From Cohnella endophytica (GTDB taxonomy: Bacteria; Bacillota; Bacilli; Paenibacillales; Paenibacillaceae), in contig NZ_RBZM01000004.1 of the NCBI RefSeq assembly GCF_003628305.1, positions 124,001 through 188,000 of the forward strand: a stretch of 64,000 bases of DNA, given 5' to 3'. Shown one piece after another: positions 51,065-59,409 of this stretch. Numbering within the stretch: the stretch's first letter is position 1; the number at the start of each line of letters is the position of its first letter. The notes below the pieces were generated by a model, which was given only the letters and a program-made list of their open reading frames with translations, searched no databases and was not told the origin of the DNA. Position numbers and translations under genes: made by a program.

Positions 51065-52158
51065 GACTGTTTCTTCTTTCCGCGCCTTACGATGAAGGCG
51101 AGCCAGGTCATCATCGGAAGGGCTATGGAAAATATGGAGCCATAGGTACGCAAGAGGTCGCCGTCCCATGCGACGGCGGTCATCTCGCTACCGGGGAGCA
51201 AAGCGAAACCGTACGCAAGGATGGCAAGCGGAAAAACGAGAGGCTGAAACTTGGGAAGCCGCAGGATTTGAGACATCGAGGCTGCGGAACAATATAATCC
51301 GATCGCAAGCTTCAGAACGGCGCTAATCAGCCAAGTGATTAGGAATACGCTCTCCAAACGCTGGATCCATCTTCCGAAAATAATGAGCCGGCTCATTTCG
51401 AACATCGGGACGTTTAATCGGATTGCCGTCGGATAAGGAAAAACGAAAAGATAGACGATCGTGGTACTGAAAATCGTAAAGGCGGAAATCGCCATGCACC
51501 ACCAGGCCGAGCGTCCCCATTGTTGCGATTTGCGCATTCTAGGGAGCAGGAATCCGAATACGAGCATTTCCGAAAACAAGGAACTTTTTACGATCCCCGT
51601 CTTCAACACGTTGGACATGCCCGTTCCCCAGAAAGGGGATAATGCTTTAGGTTCCGCATGAGTCAATAGTCCGCCGATAAGCACGATAATGACGCTCCCT
51701 ACGATTAATCCAACGGCTACCCAACATAAGCGTCCCAGCGTTTCAATGCCGCGGTGAGCGACTACGGAGATGGGAAGCAACAGGGAGATCAGCATTACGT
51801 TGATAGGCGTTCGCGGCAAGATGTCGGAACATAGAAGCTCCGCGAACTCCCGAAGCACGAGAAACGAGATCGTGAAGAAAAAGCAGAAATAGGCGAGATT
51901 CAACAAAGTGCCCAGAAAGGGCCCCCAGATTTCTTCAGTCGCATCGATCAGCGTCGATCCTTGCGTTGCATTCCGAAGGATGCCTCGGATGGCCCACCAA
52001 GTCAGGGGACTCAAAACGGCGGCGATGAGCGCGATCATCCATGCCGCGGTTCCGCCGGCTTCGGAAAGAGACCTTTGAAAGGGCAAAAAGATTTTCGTAA
52101 TAACAAATATGATCCCGATAGACGTCACTTCGCGAACTCCGATCTGGTGTTTTCTCAC
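51061..52158 (-). CDS. Germination receptor B subunit, second operon
   Basis: The 365-residue polytopic protein starts at ATG 52158, overlapping the A-subunit stop (ATGA). It begins with QIGVREVTSIGIIFVITK, typical of GerAB/GerKB-type proteins of the amino-acid permease superfamily. About ten membrane helices are visible. It should carry the germinant-binding pocket. Sequence divergence from the B subunit at 43912 suggests a different germinant. It lies between A and C subunits with overlapping stops and starts on both sides. Confidence 0.9.
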   Translation of the reverse strand: MRKHQIGVREVTSIGIIFVITKIFLPFQRSLSEAGGTAAWMIALIAAVLSPLTWWAIRGILRNATQGSTLIDATEEIWGPFLGTLLNLAYFCFFFTISFLVLREFAELLCSDILPRTPINVMLISLLLPISVVAHRGIETLGRLCWVAVGLIVGSVIIVLIGGLLTHAEPKALSPFWGTGMSNVLKTGIVKSSLFSEMLVFGFLLPRMRKSQQWGRSAWWCMAISAFTIFSTTIVYLFVFPYPTAIRLNVPMFEMSRLIIFGRWIQRLESVFLITWLISAVLKLAIGLYCSAASMSQILRLPKFQPLVFPLAILAYGFALLPGSEMTAVAWDGDLLRTYGSIFSIALPMMTWLAFIVRRGKKKQS

Positions 52159-53852
52159 GGGCGCGTCTCCCCTTGCTCGGGAGGGAGAGAGGGAGCATCG
52201 CCTTGAACGTCCGGTAACTTGCGTGTTTTGCGGGGACGCACGGATAGCGGGCGACTCGATTGCAGTTTCATCGGAGCACGGAGAAGCGTATCTTCGCTTG
52301 GGCGATAGGGCGCAATCGGAGCAAGGTTAGGTACGCCGAAACGGTTGCTCGCCGCCCAATTCGCCCACAGCATCATAGACAAAAGGACTACGCCGACCAA
52401 GCCGAGAAAAGAGGCGCAGCCCAAATAAACAAAGCGGAGAATTCGCGTCGTAAATTGCATGTTATAGTTGGGGATCGTATAAGAAGCTAGCGCCGTCGCG
52501 GAGGTGACGATGACTACGATCGGGCTGACGATATTCGCTTGAACGGCCGCTTGGCCAAGTATCAGAGCTCCGACGATGCCGATGGTCGGACCGATGACGC
52601 TCGGAATCCGGACTCCGGCTTCCCGGATTAGCTCGAACATCGATTCCAATAAGAACGCTTCCGCCGCAACGGGAAGCGGAACGGACTCGCGGGTGCCGGC
52701 AATCGCGAGAATAAGCGTTGTCGGAATCATTTCATGGTGATAATTGGCGATCGCGACATAGAGAGCCGGCAAATAGAGGGACATAAAAAATCCAATCGTC
52801 CGGATGATCCTAATGAAGGAACTATATTGCCAACGAAGATAAGCATCCTCGGAGGTTTGCAGGAACAGGGGGAAATTTGCCGGGACGATCAGCGCGAACG
52901 GGGAGTTATCCACTAAAATGCCGACGTATCCGTCGGCGATTTGCCCCGCCGTGCGATCCGGCCGTTCCGTATTCAGCATCCCCGGATAGATGGAATTAGG
53001 GCTGTCTTCGATCATCTGCTCGACCATCCCGCTGTCGCCGACGTAATCGATTTGTATGGCGGCGATTCGCGTGCGCACTTCGTTGACAAGCTCGACGTTG
53101 GCGATCGTTTTCAAATAAACGATCGCGATCCGGGTTCGCGAGATTTTGCCGACGACACCGGATTCGACAATAAGATCGGGCGTGTTAAGCCGACGTCTGA
53201 TCAAGGATAAGTTCGTTTGCAGATTTTCAGTGAAGCCTACTTGCGGTCCTCGAACCACGTTTTCCGTTTTCGGGCTCTCTAAGGCTCTTTTTTCTTCATC
53301 TTCGACATTTACGATAACGGCTTCCTTTAATCGGTCGACGATTACGACTGCCGAGCCGTTCAATACGTTTTGCTCGATATCCCCTAAATAGGTGGTAGTG
53401 GTTGCGTGACTATTTGTTAAAATTCGTAGCGTCAACATTTGCACGTCAAGAGGCGGATCACCCGGAAGGTTCGCGGCGATCAACGGCTGGACCACCGTTC
53501 GGCTCAGGTACTGCCAATCTACTTGGCTCTCTAGGTAAATCACCGCACCTTCCAAGGACCCGCCGCCGATGACCAAAGGACGGATGACGAGCCCGCTGTT
53601 TAGGGGATAGGAGAATCGCCGTTTTAACCAGTCGAGATTGTCGTTCAAGCTTATTTCGATCAGGAGAGGACCTTCCTCCCCCCATAAAGGATCGACTCGA
53701 GGCATCTTTGCCGGAGCCTGTTCAAGCGTTGACTCCGAATCCTCGGCTGTCGCTTCGGCTTCCCAGTGTCCAAGAGAAAAGGAAGCATAGGAGCTTGAAT
53801 CCTGAGACAGATCCGCCATCACGTATTTCTTAAGCTTATGCCAGCCTTTCAT
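52155..53852 (-). CDS. GerA-family germination receptor A subunit, second operon
   Basis: 565 residues from ATG 53852, chosen because AAGGTGATG lies upstream and a sigma-G-like promoter at 53950-53921 would start transcription inside the longer ORF that begins at 53942. The soluble N-terminal region is followed by the GerA core: NVVRGPQVGFTENLQTNLSLIRRRL, the DYVGDSGMVEQMIED segment, ILVDNSPFALIVPA, TRESVPLPVAAEAFLLE and PSVIGPTIGIVGALILGQAAVQA. About five membrane helices follow, then a basic C-terminal tail. Length is typical, unlike the shorter A subunit of the first operon. It heads the A-B-C-small-protein operon. Confidence 0.93.
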   Translation of the reverse strand: MKGWHKLKKYVMADLSQDSSSYASFSLGHWEAEATAEDSESTLEQAPAKMPRVDPLWGEEGPLLIEISLNDNLDWLKRRFSYPLNSGLVIRPLVIGGGSLEGAVIYLESQVDWQYLSRTVVQPLIAANLPGDPPLDVQMLTLRILTNSHATTTTYLGDIEQNVLNGSAVVIVDRLKEAVIVNVEDEEKRALESPKTENVVRGPQVGFTENLQTNLSLIRRRLNTPDLIVESGVVGKISRTRIAIVYLKTIANVELVNEVRTRIAAIQIDYVGDSGMVEQMIEDSPNSIYPGMLNTERPDRTAGQIADGYVGILVDNSPFALIVPANFPLFLQTSEDAYLRWQYSSFIRIIRTIGFFMSLYLPALYVAIANYHHEMIPTTLILAIAGTRESVPLPVAAEAFLLESMFELIREAGVRIPSVIGPTIGIVGALILGQAAVQANIVSPIVVIVTSATALASYTIPNYNMQFTTRILRFVYLGCASFLGLVGVVLLSMMLWANWAASNRFGVPNLAPIAPYRPSEDTLLRAPMKLQSSRPLSVRPRKTRKLPDVQGDAPSLPPEQGETRP

Positions 53853-53920
53853 CCGTCTCATCACCTTAATAAGCGAGTCGGAACAACCCGCTGAGTAACT
53901 TTTCCATTTTGCGTTGACCG

Positions 53921-53950
53921 TAGTATTGGCTGGAGTTTCCATATCTATTC
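53921..53950 (-). promoter_or_regulatory. Sigma-G-like promoter of the second ger operon
   Basis: On the minus strand GAATA (53950-53946), 18 bases, AATACTA (53927-53921) matches the forespore sigma-G pattern. It lies within the extended ORF upstream of the ATG at 53852 and so supports that start. Confidence 0.5.
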
Positions 53951-54043
53951 GGATTTGGGGTTAACGAAACGTTACGGGGGTACTTGGACGGACTAGACTG
54001 TTCAAACGGACGAATGATATGATAGTTACGGGTGAAGCAGACG

Positions 54044-54664
54044 ATGAATAACGAGACAACGAACGCAGAAGTCGACAACAATCAAATCGATTCCGAAGAG
54101 AAATGGACCGAGCTGGTCAAGGCTGTTCACCATAACAGTCTCGTCTCTTTGAGAACGCACTTCGACGATGTCGAAGGACAAGTATTGAACCAGGAAGTAT
54201 ACGGTCCGGTTTTTGTTTATCAAGTGAAGGATAATTCGGGTAACGGATATGCATGCGGTTTCTTTCTTCGCGAGTTGGTCGCGAAGTTTCAGTCGGGCAG
54301 CGATGCGGCGCAGTGGATGGCTTCGTTTTATTTTGAGCTGATGAAGACCGAAGGAGGCAAATTGCTTCCTAACCCTCCGGCAAGCGAGGATGAAGCCAAA
54401 GCGATCATCGATAAGGTGCTCGTGCCGCAATGCATTGCGGCAGTTCAAGAAGAATTCGCTCCGGAGCAAGTTCATGCGGGGTTGGATTGGAATCAGGATC
54501 ACGGTCCGGTATTCGAAGCGGGATTCCCGTCGATTCGGGACGGCAATAACGTGTGCGCTTTTCCTCTGCATCTCTTGTACACGCATCTTCTTCTGAATCG
54601 CGATCCTGCGGATTTGCTCCTTCAAGGCATGTATAAGATTCGGGAAGAACATGGAATGGAATAA
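54044..54664 (+). CDS. Conserved-looking soluble protein of unknown function
   Basis: About 206 residues; ATG 54044 with GGGTGA upstream is preferred over the GTG at 54032. I do not recognise the family. It is acidic, has no signal peptide or membrane segment, and has an aromatic-rich central part (NGYACGFFLRELVAKFQSG) and a Pro-Glu-rich loop (PNPPASEDEA). Codon use and the terminator that follows support a real gene. It is divergent from the second germination operon and could share its promoter region, but nothing in the sequence shows its role. Confidence 0.7.
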   Translation: MNNETTNAEVDNNQIDSEEKWTELVKAVHHNSLVSLRTHFDDVEGQVLNQEVYGPVFVYQVKDNSGNGYACGFFLRELVAKFQSGSDAAQWMASFYFELMKTEGGKLLPNPPASEDEAKAIIDKVLVPQCIAAVQEEFAPEQVHAGLDWNQDHGPVFEAGFPSIRDGNNVCAFPLHLLYTHLLLNRDPADLLLQGMYKIREEHGME

Positions 54665-54688
54665 GATAGGCAACTCGTTAGGCAACCG

Positions 54689-54724
54689 ACCACAACACGA
54701 CTTACCTCGTGCTGTGGTTTTTTG
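54689..54724. terminator. Terminator shared by convergent genes, overlapping a coding end
   Basis: 11-bp stem (ACCACAACACG / CGTGCTGTGGT, one mismatch) with an eight-base loop, followed by six T on the plus strand. The last codons of the minus-strand DUF2334 gene lie inside the right arm and loop. Confidence 0.8.
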
Positions 54725-56666
54725 TTAACGTATTATTGCATCTCATAAACCGGAATCCGCGGCTTCTAAAGGACAACGCGATATCCAACAAGCGTCCTGA
54801 TTCGTCATAGGATCCGATATCCGTCTTCCCGTTGCCGTCGAAGTCGGCCGCGAAGCCGATTTTTCCTTTTCCGTGCGCCCACGGTCCGAAGTCGTTGTCG
54901 AGCTTGCGGAAGAGGTCGTGCCCTTCGTTCTCGTATACTCGCCATACCCCGGTTTTCGCGGAATACGCGATAAGATCGCTTCTCCCGTCACCGTTGGGAT
55001 CGCCCACGAGCAACTGTTCGCCTGCGGTCAAACGAATGCCGTCGATCGGACGAGGGTTCGCGAATTTGCTTTCATTCTCATAATTTAGGATGAGCAATCC
55101 CTTGTCGTTGGCGGAAGAAACGCACAGGATGTCATCATGGTCCGAGGTTTGGAATTTCCCTGCGTATAAGACGCAATCCGCCGGCAGGGTTGCCTTGGAT
55201 TCCAAGAAGTCAAGCCGGCTATTCGCATATCGAATAAGCAAGATCCGGCCTTTCCGGCTTGCGATCAAACCTCTGGCTTCATCGGAATGGAACGATTGCA
55301 GGGAAGCGAGTCCGGACGGTAATCGGCCTAGCGATACCGGAACCGCAAATCGATCCTCCTCTGCCCAACAAGCTCGGACGTCTCCCGTTTGCCGGTTGTA
55401 GGCGATCAAATCCTGTTTGCCGTCGCCGTTCAGGTCACCGAGCAGAAGCTGTTCCTCCGGAGCGAATGATTCCTTCAACCAGATCATCGGAGCCTGCTGC
55501 GCACGATTGCGGGGCCATTCGTATGTTCCGGGAACGACCGATATCCGATGAGCCTCCCGCACGACGACATCGTCGTGTCCTCGACCGAACACATCGCCCA
55601 ACAACACTTGTTGCCGGTCCGAAGATGGAGGCAAAGCGACGCGATGAGCCGGGGTAAAAGGAACGATATCGTACAGCGACATCCAGCGATATCCAAGTTG
55701 TCCGAATCCGTCGGTCAAGCGGTGAAGAAACGAGGCGGATGCATCGTCTTTGTAGCGGTAAACCGGTAAATCATCCTTCATTGCCGGTTTGCCGTCCGGT
55801 CCGAGGACTTGCTCTAAGAACGGGAATTCCAAAAACGGATGGAAGTAGAAGGAGGCCAGTCCGTCGGAACTAGCTGCTTTCGAGAGCATCCGATCGACGG
55901 ATTTCCCGTCTCCGACGTAGCCGAGCGGCGTAGGTACGTAGACCGATCCAAGGCTACGCTGGCCGTAAGCGTTCACGTTGTCGTAGGCGTTCAAATCCTT
56001 TAAGGAGCGTAGGGAAAATAAATCGGGCTCGAACAGCATGCCGATATAAGAGCGGAAAACCTTCTCCTGTTCGCGCGTGTCTTTGTAATGCGGAGATTCC
56101 CAGAAACCCGGATGCAAGTCCGCTTTCTCGAATGCCGCGAGACTGCTCGCGATTCGTGCGGCCGCATATGCGGTTTCCTTCGTTTCGGGTACTCCGGGTA
56201 CTTTGAATTCGAGGCCTGCTCCCGAATTCTGGTTGCCGCTCTTCATGGCGTATTCCCCGTATTGGTGGCTATACCCGTGCATGCCAAGCACGCCGCCACG
56301 CAGTTGCGCTTCTTGCAGCAACCGGATGAACGACTTGACGAGCAAATCCGGGTTCGGATCGTCGATTCCTCTTTCCTGCCATTCGCCAGCGGGATTCAGA
56401 TTCATTCTTCTCGGGATAACGGCGACATGAAAAGGAATTCGGCGCGTTTCCAATTCCTCCATCACGGCGCGCAGCATGCCGAGTCCTTCCGGACTGCCAT
56501 AATCCCCGCCCGGACCGACGTCTTCCAATCGAATCATCGCATGCCGTTTATGCAAGTCGGGATAAATGTTAGTTCCCGTATAGGTCAGATAATAGGTTAG
56601 CGCGGCTGTCGCAACCAAAAAAAAGCCGACGAGAATTCCTGTCCATATCCACCATTTTCGTTTCAA
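54702..56666 (-). CDS. DUF2334 (polysaccharide-deacetylase-like) protein with FG-GAP repeats
   Basis: The 654-residue protein starts at ATG 56666. An N-terminal membrane anchor (about residues 6-28) is followed by a DUF2334 domain (about 40-340) with RLEDVGPGG, IPFHVAVIPR and GMHGYSHQYG. These Asp/His motifs recall the metal site of NodB-type deacetylases. C-terminal FG-GAP/VCBS-like repeats follow, e.g. LGDLNGDGKQDLIAY, VGDPNGDGRSDLIAY and FAADFDGNGKTDIGSY, probably a Ca2+-binding propeller. This suggests an extracytoplasmic, membrane-tethered enzyme or binder acting on surface glycans; activity is inferred. The gene is divergent from tetR, and the shared region contains the TetR-type operator. 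Its last dozen codons run into the shared terminator. Confidence 0.85.
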   Translation of the reverse strand: MKRKWWIWTGILVGFFLVATAALTYYLTYTGTNIYPDLHKRHAMIRLEDVGPGGDYGSPEGLGMLRAVMEELETRRIPFHVAVIPRRMNLNPAGEWQERGIDDPNPDLLVKSFIRLLQEAQLRGGVLGMHGYSHQYGEYAMKSGNQNSGAGLEFKVPGVPETKETAYAAARIASSLAAFEKADLHPGFWESPHYKDTREQEKVFRSYIGMLFEPDLFSLRSLKDLNAYDNVNAYGQRSLGSVYVPTPLGYVGDGKSVDRMLSKAASSDGLASFYFHPFLEFPFLEQVLGPDGKPAMKDDLPVYRYKDDASASFLHRLTDGFGQLGYRWMSLYDIVPFTPAHRVALPPSSDRQQVLLGDVFGRGHDDVVVREAHRISVVPGTYEWPRNRAQQAPMIWLKESFAPEEQLLLGDLNGDGKQDLIAYNRQTGDVRACWAEEDRFAVPVSLGRLPSGLASLQSFHSDEARGLIASRKGRILLIRYANSRLDFLESKATLPADCVLYAGKFQTSDHDDILCVSSANDKGLLILNYENESKFANPRPIDGIRLTAGEQLLVGDPNGDGRSDLIAYSAKTGVWRVYENEGHDLFRKLDNDFGPWAHGKGKIGFAADFDGNGKTDIGSYDESGRLLDIALSFRSRGFRFMRCNNTLTKNHSTR

Positions 56667-56685
56667 GCTGAATAATCCTCCACTG

Positions 56686-56710
56686 TGGTATACTGTTTAT
56701 AGGATAAACA
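56686..56710 (+). promoter_or_regulatory. tetR promoter (extended -10) with palindromic operator
   Basis: TGGTATACT (56686-56694) is a TGn extended -10. It runs directly into the perfect palindrome TGTTTAT-AGG-ATAAACA (56694-56710), placed over the expected start site. The same operator, in three tandem copies, precedes the exporter operon. Confidence 0.65.
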
Positions 56711-56757
56711 ATTTAGGTGATTTTTAATTCATTGTCGGCAAACGCAGGGGGTAAAGT

Positions 56758-57519
56758 ATGGAAGACGAGACGCTCGGAGGCTTGCCTCGCGGAGTGGCCT
56801 TGAGCTGGGGTTTAATCAAGGAACCGCAGCGAGGACCGAAGCGGGAAATGAGCATACAAAAAATCGTTGAATCCGCTATCGGAATCGCGGATAAAGACGG
56901 TCTGTCGGCCGTGTCGATGAACCGGGTCGCCGCTTCGCTGGGATTCACCGCCATGTCGCTCTACAGATACATTCCAGGCAAAGATGAATTGCTGCTTCTT
57001 ATGCAAGATGCGGTGTGCGAAATAGATCTCCTAACGGCTCACGAAATTACGGATTGGCGAGAGGGAATGCGCGAATACGTGCGGAAAACCGTTGGCGTTT
57101 TTCAGGATCATCCTTGGTTCGGCGATATTCCGATTTCCGGCGTTCCGATGACTCCGAATAACCTCGGAATCATCGATTGGGTTCTTCGGACGATGCGCGG
57201 ACTTCCGTTGAGGGACAACGAAAAAATGTCATTCGTGCTGCTGTTAAGCAGTTATGCGCGCGTCTACGGCATGCTTCAGAGGGATATGAATCGAGCCGTT
57301 CAGTCCGGGATCAGCCCCGAAGCGTTCGGCGGCATCCCATTTACCTCCGCGCTTAAAATACTCGTTACTGCGGACCGCTATCCGGATTTGCAGCCGGTCG
57401 TAATGTCGGGAGCTTATACGGACGAAGGCCAGAACGAGGAAGACGTCATTAACGATTTCGAGTTCGGGTTGGAGCGGATATTGGACGGCATCGAGCAATA
57501 TGTAAACCGCAAAAAATAA
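56758..57519 (+). CDS. TetR/AcrR-family transcriptional regulator
   Basis: The 253-residue protein starts at ATG 56758 after AGGGGGT. The N-terminal helix-turn-helix spans about residues 28-80 (IVESAIGIADKDGLSAVSMNRVAASLGFTAMSLYRYIPGKDEL). A ligand-binding domain with TetR_C-type features follows (WREGMREYVRKTVG, then HPWFGDIPISG). It should repress itself and the DrrAB-like exporter encoded convergently at 57578-59250, because palindromes with the same consensus sit at both promoters. The inducer is presumably an exporter substrate. The divergent DUF2334 gene may also be affected. Confidence 0.93.
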   Translation: MEDETLGGLPRGVALSWGLIKEPQRGPKREMSIQKIVESAIGIADKDGLSAVSMNRVAASLGFTAMSLYRYIPGKDELLLLMQDAVCEIDLLTAHEITDWREGMREYVRKTVGVFQDHPWFGDIPISGVPMTPNNLGIIDWVLRTMRGLPLRDNEKMSFVLLLSSYARVYGMLQRDMNRAVQSGISPEAFGGIPFTSALKILVTADRYPDLQPVVMSGAYTDEGQNEEDVINDFEFGLERILDGIEQYVNRKK

Positions 57520-57520
57520 A

Positions 57521-57554
57521 AACAGCGATTCGTCGAATGCGACGAGCCGCTGTT
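57521..57554. terminator. Terminator between tetR and the exporter permease
   Basis: AACAGCG-ATTCGTCG / CGACGA-GC-CGCTGTT stem with an AATG loop and six T on the plus strand; A-rich on the other side, so it can act for both convergent transcripts. Confidence 0.8.
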
Positions 57555-57577
57555 TTTTATATCATCTCTATTATTCG

Positions 57578-58366
57578 TTAGCGGGCGCCGGCTTTCCGGC
57601 GAAACGACAGGATGGACCAGGTTAATGAAATCGCGAGGATCAGCAAACACCAACCGATGGCCCACCATGCGCGATCGTGAATCGGGGTACCTGTGAGCAA
57701 TCCGCGAATCGTTTCGATGACCGGGGTAATCGGCTGGTTGTCGGCTATTCCTTGCAGCCATTTCGGCATCGTGCTGGTAGGCACGAACGCACTGGAGAGA
57801 TAGGGGAGAAAGAGCAGCGCGAAGCCATAACTGCTGGCGGCAGACGGGCTGCCGGCAACTAGCCCGAGGGCGGCGAAGAGCCAAGTGAAGGCAAGGATGA
57901 ACAGGCTGATGATGCCGATTGCCGCGATCCACTCCGGAACGCCGGCAGAAGGACGAAATCCGACTAACAAGGCTACGGAGATGACGACGCCGGTGGCGGT
58001 CAAGTTGCGGATAAGACTGGCCACGACATGCCCGGTGACGACGCTCATGCTGTTAATAGGCATCGTGCGAAAGCGTTCGATGATTCCGTTCGTCATATCT
58101 TGGGATACATCGACGGCGGTGCTGGACGATCCGAATCCTGCGCATAGCAGAATAATGCCGGGAACGACGTAGTCCACATAGTGTCCATCTTGCTGGAGCG
58201 CACCGCCGAATACGTAAGTAAACAGCAGCATAAGCATGACAGGAAGCATGATGGCCATGATCAACGCTTCGGTGTTGCGCAGGCTATGACGTATGCTGCG
58301 TCCGATGAATATGGCATTCGTTACTCCGAATGATGCCGGTCTGGCAGGTTCGATTGGATTTATCAT
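57578..58366 (-). CDS. ABC-2 type permease, DrrB-like, TetR-controlled
   Basis: The 262-residue protein starts at ATG 58366, overlapping the ATPase stop (ATGA). It has six membrane segments and the DrrB/ABC-2 features LMLLFTYVFGGAL and STMPKWLQGIADNQPITPVIETIRGLL. It works with the ATPase at 58363 as an exporter for drug-like or lipid substrates. It is the second such system in the window and is related to, but clearly diverged from, the one at 47134. TetR-type operators upstream of the ATPase indicate substrate-induced expression. Confidence 0.92.
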   Translation of the reverse strand: MINPIEPARPASFGVTNAIFIGRSIRHSLRNTEALIMAIMLPVMLMLLFTYVFGGALQQDGHYVDYVVPGIILLCAGFGSSSTAVDVSQDMTNGIIERFRTMPINSMSVVTGHVVASLIRNLTATGVVISVALLVGFRPSAGVPEWIAAIGIISLFILAFTWLFAALGLVAGSPSAASSYGFALLFLPYLSSAFVPTSTMPKWLQGIADNQPITPVIETIRGLLTGTPIHDRAWWAIGWCLLILAISLTWSILSFRRKAGAR

Positions 58367-59250
58367 GATAAGCTAATCTCCTTTTCTTTGGCGGTCAAAG
58401 CAACGAACACGTCGTCCATGCTCGGCCTCCTCAGGTTTACTCGCGTGTCTTGCGGCACGGAACCAAGCAGCTCGGTTAACGCTTGTTGAACATCATGGAT
58501 GCGACCACTGGTCGGTACCGAACGGAACACTTCGTCATTGGAGGTAATCAACTCGATCACTTCGCCGCCAACCCGGGATTTAAGTTCCTCGGGCGTTCCG
58601 GAGGCGATCACGCGGCCGTCCGAGATGACGGCGATCTTGTCGGCCAGTTGATCCGCTTCTTCCAAATATTGCGTTGTCAGGAATACCGTAATCCCCTGAT
58701 CGGCCAGTTGAAGAATGATATCCCACAAGGCGCGTCGGCTGTGCGTATCCAGGCCGGTGGTTGGCTCGTCGAGAAAAATGACCGGTCGCGCGACGATCAG
58801 GCTAATCGCAAGATCGAGACGGCGCCGCATGCCTCCGGAGTAAGTTTTCACCCTCTTGCGCGCTGCGTCCGCAAGATCGAAACGCATAATCAGCTCCGAT
58901 GACCGTTTTCTTGCTTCGGCAGACGTTAGACCGGATAACCGTCCGATCATGAACAGGTTTTCTTCGCAGGTCAGTACCTCGTCGACGGCAGCGAATTGTC
59001 CGGTCAGGCTGATCGAGCGCTTTACCTCGTTTCTTTGCTCGATGACATCGTACCCAGCCACTTTTACGGACCCCTTGTCTGGCGTCAATAAGGTCGTAAG
59101 GATGTTGATCAAAGTGGTTTTACCCGCGCCGTTCGGTCCAAGCAGAGCGAAGACGCTCCCCGTCGGCACGGCGAGATCGATACCGTCCAGCACGACGTGG
59201 CTTCCGAACTTCTTCTGAAGACCTGTAACTTCAATAGCCAATGCTTGCAT
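58363..59250 (-). CDS. ABC transporter ATPase, DrrA-like, TetR-controlled
   Basis: The 295-residue protein starts at ATG 59250. Motifs are Walker A GPNGAGKTT, signature YSGGMRRRLDLA, Walker B VIFLDEPTTGLD and LTTQYLEEADQLADKI. A short C-terminal accessory region follows. It is the first gene of a two-gene operon with the permease. The upstream stretch holds three consecutive TetR-like operators over the promoter, suggesting tight repression by the regulator at 56758. Confidence 0.93.
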   Translation of the reverse strand: MQALAIEVTGLQKKFGSHVVLDGIDLAVPTGSVFALLGPNGAGKTTLINILTTLLTPDKGSVKVAGYDVIEQRNEVKRSISLTGQFAAVDEVLTCEENLFMIGRLSGLTSAEARKRSSELIMRFDLADAARKRVKTYSGGMRRRLDLAISLIVARPVIFLDEPTTGLDTHSRRALWDIILQLADQGITVFLTTQYLEEADQLADKIAVISDGRVIASGTPEELKSRVGGEVIELITSNDEVFRSVPTSGRIHDVQQALTELLGSVPQDTRVNLRRPSMDDVFVALTAKEKEISLS

Positions 59251-59265
59251 GTCTTTACCCCTTTC

Positions 59266-59314
59266 TGTTTATCATATAAACTGTGTACTATGTAAACAGT
59301 ATATTATATACACA
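59266..59314 (-). promoter_or_regulatory. Three tandem TetR-type operators over the exporter promoter
   Basis: TGTTTAT-CAT-ATAAACT (59266-59282), TGTGTAC-TAT-GTAAACA (59282-59298) and AGTATAT-TAT-ATACACA (59298-59314) follow each other at an exact 16-bp period. All fit the TGTTTAT-N3-ATAAACA palindrome seen before tetR. The third covers a TATAAT-type -10 on the minus strand (59308-59303). Confidence 0.6.
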
Positions 59315-59346
59315 GAAAAAGATGCAAACCTTTTTTTGACGGCGAA

Positions 59347-59398
59347 ACGACGAAGAAGCCGAACCCCTTTTGTAAACAGGGTTCGGCTTCTTCGTCGT
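59347..59398. terminator. Long-stem terminator after the GH43 gene
   Basis: 20-bp perfect stem (contains GAAGCCGAACCC / GGGTTCGGCTTC) with a 12-base loop between the exporter operator region and the GH43 stop. It insulates the GH43 transcript from the exporter promoter; T tracts are modest. Confidence 0.75.
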
Positions 59399-59409
59399 GG
59401 AGTTCGTAT

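Noticed and set aside
51065..51169. N-terminal extension of the second Ger(x)C protein
   Set aside because: It lies inside the B-subunit gene and precedes the true lipoprotein signal; ATG 51064 with the ATGA overlap is the normal arrangement.
53853..53942. N-terminal extension of the second GerA-type A subunit
   Set aside because: No ribosome binding site at 53942, and a sigma-G-like promoter lies within the extension.
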